Shown one piece after another: positions 61,975 to 64,000 of a DNA stretch of 64,000 nt (position 1 is its first letter; each line of letters starts with the position of its first letter). Made by a program: the position numbers and the translations under genes. This stretch comes from Sphingobacterium sp. ML3W (lineage in GTDB: Bacteria; Bacteroidota; Bacteroidia; Sphingobacteriales; Sphingobacteriaceae), in NCBI RefSeq assembly GCF_029542085.1, contig NZ_CP107036.1, positions 5,952,001 through 6,016,000 of the forward strand. The letters run 5' to 3'. Below the pieces are notes generated by a model. The model had not been told where the DNA came from and made no database searches. It saw only the letters and a list, made by a program, of their open reading frames with translations.

Positions 61975-62026
61975 TTATTCATAAAAAAACAGGCATATAA
62001 AGATATGCCTGTTTTTTTATGAATAA
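61975..62026. terminator. Perfect 24-base-pair terminator hairpin after susD
   Basis: 61975-61998 pairs perfectly with 62003-62026 around the 4-base loop AAAG. The outer part of the stem is A/T-rich and gives a T-run on both strands, so it can terminate both the rightward susD transcript and the leftward PepSY transcript. Confidence 0.9.
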
Positions 62027-62101
62027 ATTTCGGAGTATCTATTTGGAGCCGTTATAGAAGCGTTTTGTTCTTTTACAAATAGTAAAGTCCTTTGTGCTTA
62101 C

Positions 62102-62192
62102 TTTTCCACATTATGTTAATAACTGTGTTAATAACATGTTTAGGATAAAAGATGCTGTTATTAACAGTACTTATTAACATTATGTTGATAAC
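62102..62192. repeat. Cluster of DnaA-box-like 9-mers
   Basis: TTTTCCACA (62102-62110, one base from the DnaA box TTATCCACA) is followed by GTTAATAAC at 62115-62123 and 62127-62135, its reverse complement GTTATTAAC at 62157-62165, CTTATTAAC at 62170-62178 and GTTGATAAC at 62184-62192. The last three overlap the 3' end of the PepSY gene. Within the last box, TGTTGATAA is one base from the reverse DnaA box TGTGGATAA. The role is unknown. Confidence 0.5.
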
Positions 62193-63342
62193 CCTTCTTT
62201 TTCTTTGCCTTCTTGCTTTTGTTCACCCAGATAATATAACCTGTGATTGGCAGGGAAGCACAAAAAAGACTGGCGATAAAAGCAATAATCTTTGTTCCAA
62301 AGCCACCAATACTGCCGGTGTGGATGTCATAATTGAGCGATCCAAGTTTATCTCCAAACCGTAAGTTGTCACCGGTTTTGATTTGTTTTAAACTGGCCTC
62401 TTTTCTGTCAAAATATAGCCAGTTAAAGACACCGCTTCGTTTTTCGTACCTTCTGATTTGAATATCGACTTCTTGCTCTGTTTCTTTTTTCAACCGGATG
62501 GAAAGCATTTCGGCCTGCGGATAATTTTTGAGACTATAGTGCAGTGCATTGTCCTGAAATTTTTCATAAGCCAAGGGGATTGGTGTTGGGACCAGTAGAG
62601 CTGTAGATGCCGCTTCCTGTTGAAAAAGATTAAATGTAGCGATATAGGTCTTTTTGAATCCCGGAAATGCAAATGCCAAACCTGTAATCGCAAAAGCCAG
62701 TGCAATAAAAAGGCTATAGAAGCCAATCACATTGTGCAGATCGTGATTTAACCGTTTCCATTTAACCTTCGTGTCTATCCAAAAGCTCCTGCGGAGATTT
62801 TTTCCCTTCCATTGTTTCGGCCACCACAATACGATCCCGCTCAATAGAATGACAATAAATAGGGCCGTAGACCAACTGACTAAGGCATGACCATATTTTT
62901 TCCCCAGCAACAAATTGAGATGGAGTTGTAATACCAGTTGAAAAAATTCTGTCTTTGTGTTTTCAACCTGTTGCACCTTACCGGTATAAGGATTAATGAA
63001 CACCCTTTTATAATAGCGAAAGTAATTCCAATGGCCAAAGGCTGTCTCATCTGTTTTCATGGCACGAAATACCCAGGTTCGATCTTTTGCTGGATAGAGG
63101 TCTACACGAGAGATTTTCTGCCCGTTTTCCAGGTTACTTTGCGCATTGTTTAGTAAGGTGCTTAAAGGGAGTGGATCTAAGGAGCTGTCAACAGGCGCTA
63201 TAAAATACTTTTCGGGATAAGCCCATAGTTTGAGCTCATCCTGAAAGGTATATATACATCCTGTTATACTTAAAATGAGTACAATGACACCGGTGATTAT
63301 CCCGAGCCATTTATGTAGCCAAAGTATGCTCGACTTGATCAT
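62161..63342 (-). CDS. PepSY-associated transmembrane protein
   Basis: A 393-residue inner-membrane protein of the PepSY_TM family, common beside siderophore receptors and sometimes involved in iron release. It starts MIKSSILWLHKWLGIITGVI. TM helices are LGIITGVIVLILSITGCIYT, the region LFIVILLSGIVLWWPKQWKG, FYSLFIALAFAITGLAFAFP and FGTKIIAFIASLFCASLPIT. Periplasmic PepSY-like segments lie between. Its start codon directly follows the stop of the upstream TonB receptor gene (TAG then ATG), so the two are co-translated. The C-terminal tail is Lys-rich. Confidence 0.88.
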   Translation of the reverse strand: MIKSSILWLHKWLGIITGVIVLILSITGCIYTFQDELKLWAYPEKYFIAPVDSSLDPLPLSTLLNNAQSNLENGQKISRVDLYPAKDRTWVFRAMKTDETAFGHWNYFRYYKRVFINPYTGKVQQVENTKTEFFQLVLQLHLNLLLGKKYGHALVSWSTALFIVILLSGIVLWWPKQWKGKNLRRSFWIDTKVKWKRLNHDLHNVIGFYSLFIALAFAITGLAFAFPGFKKTYIATFNLFQQEAASTALLVPTPIPLAYEKFQDNALHYSLKNYPQAEMLSIRLKKETEQEVDIQIRRYEKRSGVFNWLYFDRKEASLKQIKTGDNLRFGDKLGSLNYDIHTGSIGGFGTKIIAFIASLFCASLPITGYIIWVNKSKKAKKKKGYQHNVNKYC

Positions 63343-64000
63343 CTAAAATTTGTAATTGATATTAAAGGAAGCCATCATTCCCTGACCTCTTACATATTCC
63401 TCATTTAGTGCACGGTATTGACTTACAACCGGATAGTAGTTCTTATTGAAAAGATTTTCGACGCCTAGTCCCAATGACCATTGTTTGTTGATCTGATAAT
63501 TGCCATTCAAGTTAAAAAGATCTACTGGTCTAACAGGTCCCTCGCTATTTTTATAAACACCTTTTTCGTTAGGCAGGAAACGATCGCGCGTGCCCGTATG
63601 CACCCAGAATAATTGAAAGGTCAATGGTTTGATCGGCGTATAATAGATATATCCCGTCGCTTTGATTGGAGCGATACGTGAGCCATTGAGGTAGGATTTC
63701 GTGCCGTCTTCTTTTTTCGATTTTCCCTCGACATATGCATAAGTTCCTCCTACAGTCAGTTGCGGGCTAATATTTGCACTGAGGGCTATTTCATATCCAT
63801 AGACATCTTCTGGTAGGCGTTGCGGCATTAGGTAACCACCAATGTCGACCAGTTCTACCCCCATTTTTGAAGTACTATAATAGTAGGAGCCAGATAATTG
63901 GAAAATACTGTAGTTGCTAGAAAACCCTATTTCATAGTTATTGGTGATGATGGGATCTGTTTTTAGACTATCCAGGTCGTTGTCGGTTGCCCTGCGGACA
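63343..64000 (-). CDS. TonB-dependent siderophore-type receptor, C-terminal part (cut by window edge)
   Basis: The last 218 residues of an outer-membrane receptor; the frame stays open to the window edge. Barrel strands such as NNYEIGFSSNYSIFQLSGSY and QLTVGGTYAYVEGKSKKEDG are followed by the typical end LGVENLFNKNYYPVVSQYRA and terminal Phe. The NLFNKNYYP motif is common in ferric-siderophore and catecholate receptors. The downstream PepSY gene supports iron uptake. The plug and TonB box lie outside the window. Confidence 0.9.
   Translation of the reverse strand, partial: VRRATDNDLDSLKTDPIITNNYEIGFSSNYSIFQLSGSYYYSTSKMGVELVDIGGYLMPQRLPEDVYGYEIALSANISPQLTVGGTYAYVEGKSKKEDGTKSYLNGSRIAPIKATGYIYYTPIKPLTFQLFWVHTGTRDRFLPNEKGVYKNSEGPVRPVDLFNLNGNYQINKQWSLGLGVENLFNKNYYPVVSQYRALNEEYVRGQGMMASFNINYKF

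Noticed and set aside
1-64000. tRNA, rRNA, CRISPR arrays, insertion sequences, prophage, known riboswitches
   Set aside because: Looked for by eye on both strands; nothing with acceptable structure or gene content was seen. A covariance-model scan would be needed to rule out small RNAs.

Overview
The window looks like a chromosomal segment from Bacteroidota, most likely Sphingobacteriaceae (Sphingobacterium or a near relative). The evidence is four SusC/SusD pairs, an ECF sigma/FecR cassette, a LytS/LytTR two-component pair, and promoters of the Bacteroidota type (TTTG, about 20 bases, TAnnTTTG). GC content is low to moderate, with A-rich sequence ahead of start codons. No rRNA, tRNA, CRISPR array, insertion sequence or phage module was seen. 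The genus is an inference.

Left part (1-9 kb): the start of a secreted protein, two small unknown genes, a large unknown gene, a Tat-exported PhoD-type phosphatase, then a leftward SusC/SusD pair. Beyond that pair lies only the C-terminal end of a GH27-like alpha-galactosidase, as if a glycan-use locus had lost its enzyme. From 9.2 to 19.8 kb a second nutrient-uptake operon runs rightward: ECF sigma factor, FecR anti-sigma factor, SusC with an N-terminal STN signalling domain, SusD, a DUF4843 lipoprotein, a PKD-like lipoprotein and a thioredoxin-domain protein.

Central part (19.8-43.7 kb): mostly housekeeping and accessory genes. A leftward operon carries DUF1599, a DoxX-type membrane protein, shikimate kinase and a glycerophosphodiesterase. 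It is followed by a HipA-like kinase/DUF3037 pair, a serine acetyltransferase/cysteine synthase operon behind a palindrome, a YeiH-type transporter and several small enzymes. A copper-handling island spans 31.1-36.6 kb: a Cys-rich secreted protein, two DUF3347 proteins, a TRASH-like lipoprotein, a DUF2231 membrane protein, and a multicopper oxidase with an apparent outer-membrane barrel at its C-terminus. After it come a FabH-type synthase, a MocR-type regulator divergent from a class-III aminotransferase, a Nudix enzyme and two secreted proteins of unknown role.

Right part (43.9-64 kb): a large AsmA-like protein is divergent from a LytS-type histidine kinase. Next come a metzincin-type lipoprotein protease with the third SusC/SusD pair, then the LytTR response regulator. 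The kinase and regulator therefore bracket the protease/importer operon, and a 13-base direct repeat with a 21-base pitch sits ahead of that operon. A fourth SusC/SusD pair follows. The window ends with a PepSY membrane protein and the C-terminal part of a siderophore-type TonB-dependent receptor.

The least explained sequences are the eight-unit 11-base periodic array at 36751-36838, the cluster of DnaA-box-like 9-mers at 62102-62192, the direct repeats ahead of the protease operon, and the palindrome ahead of the cysteine genes.
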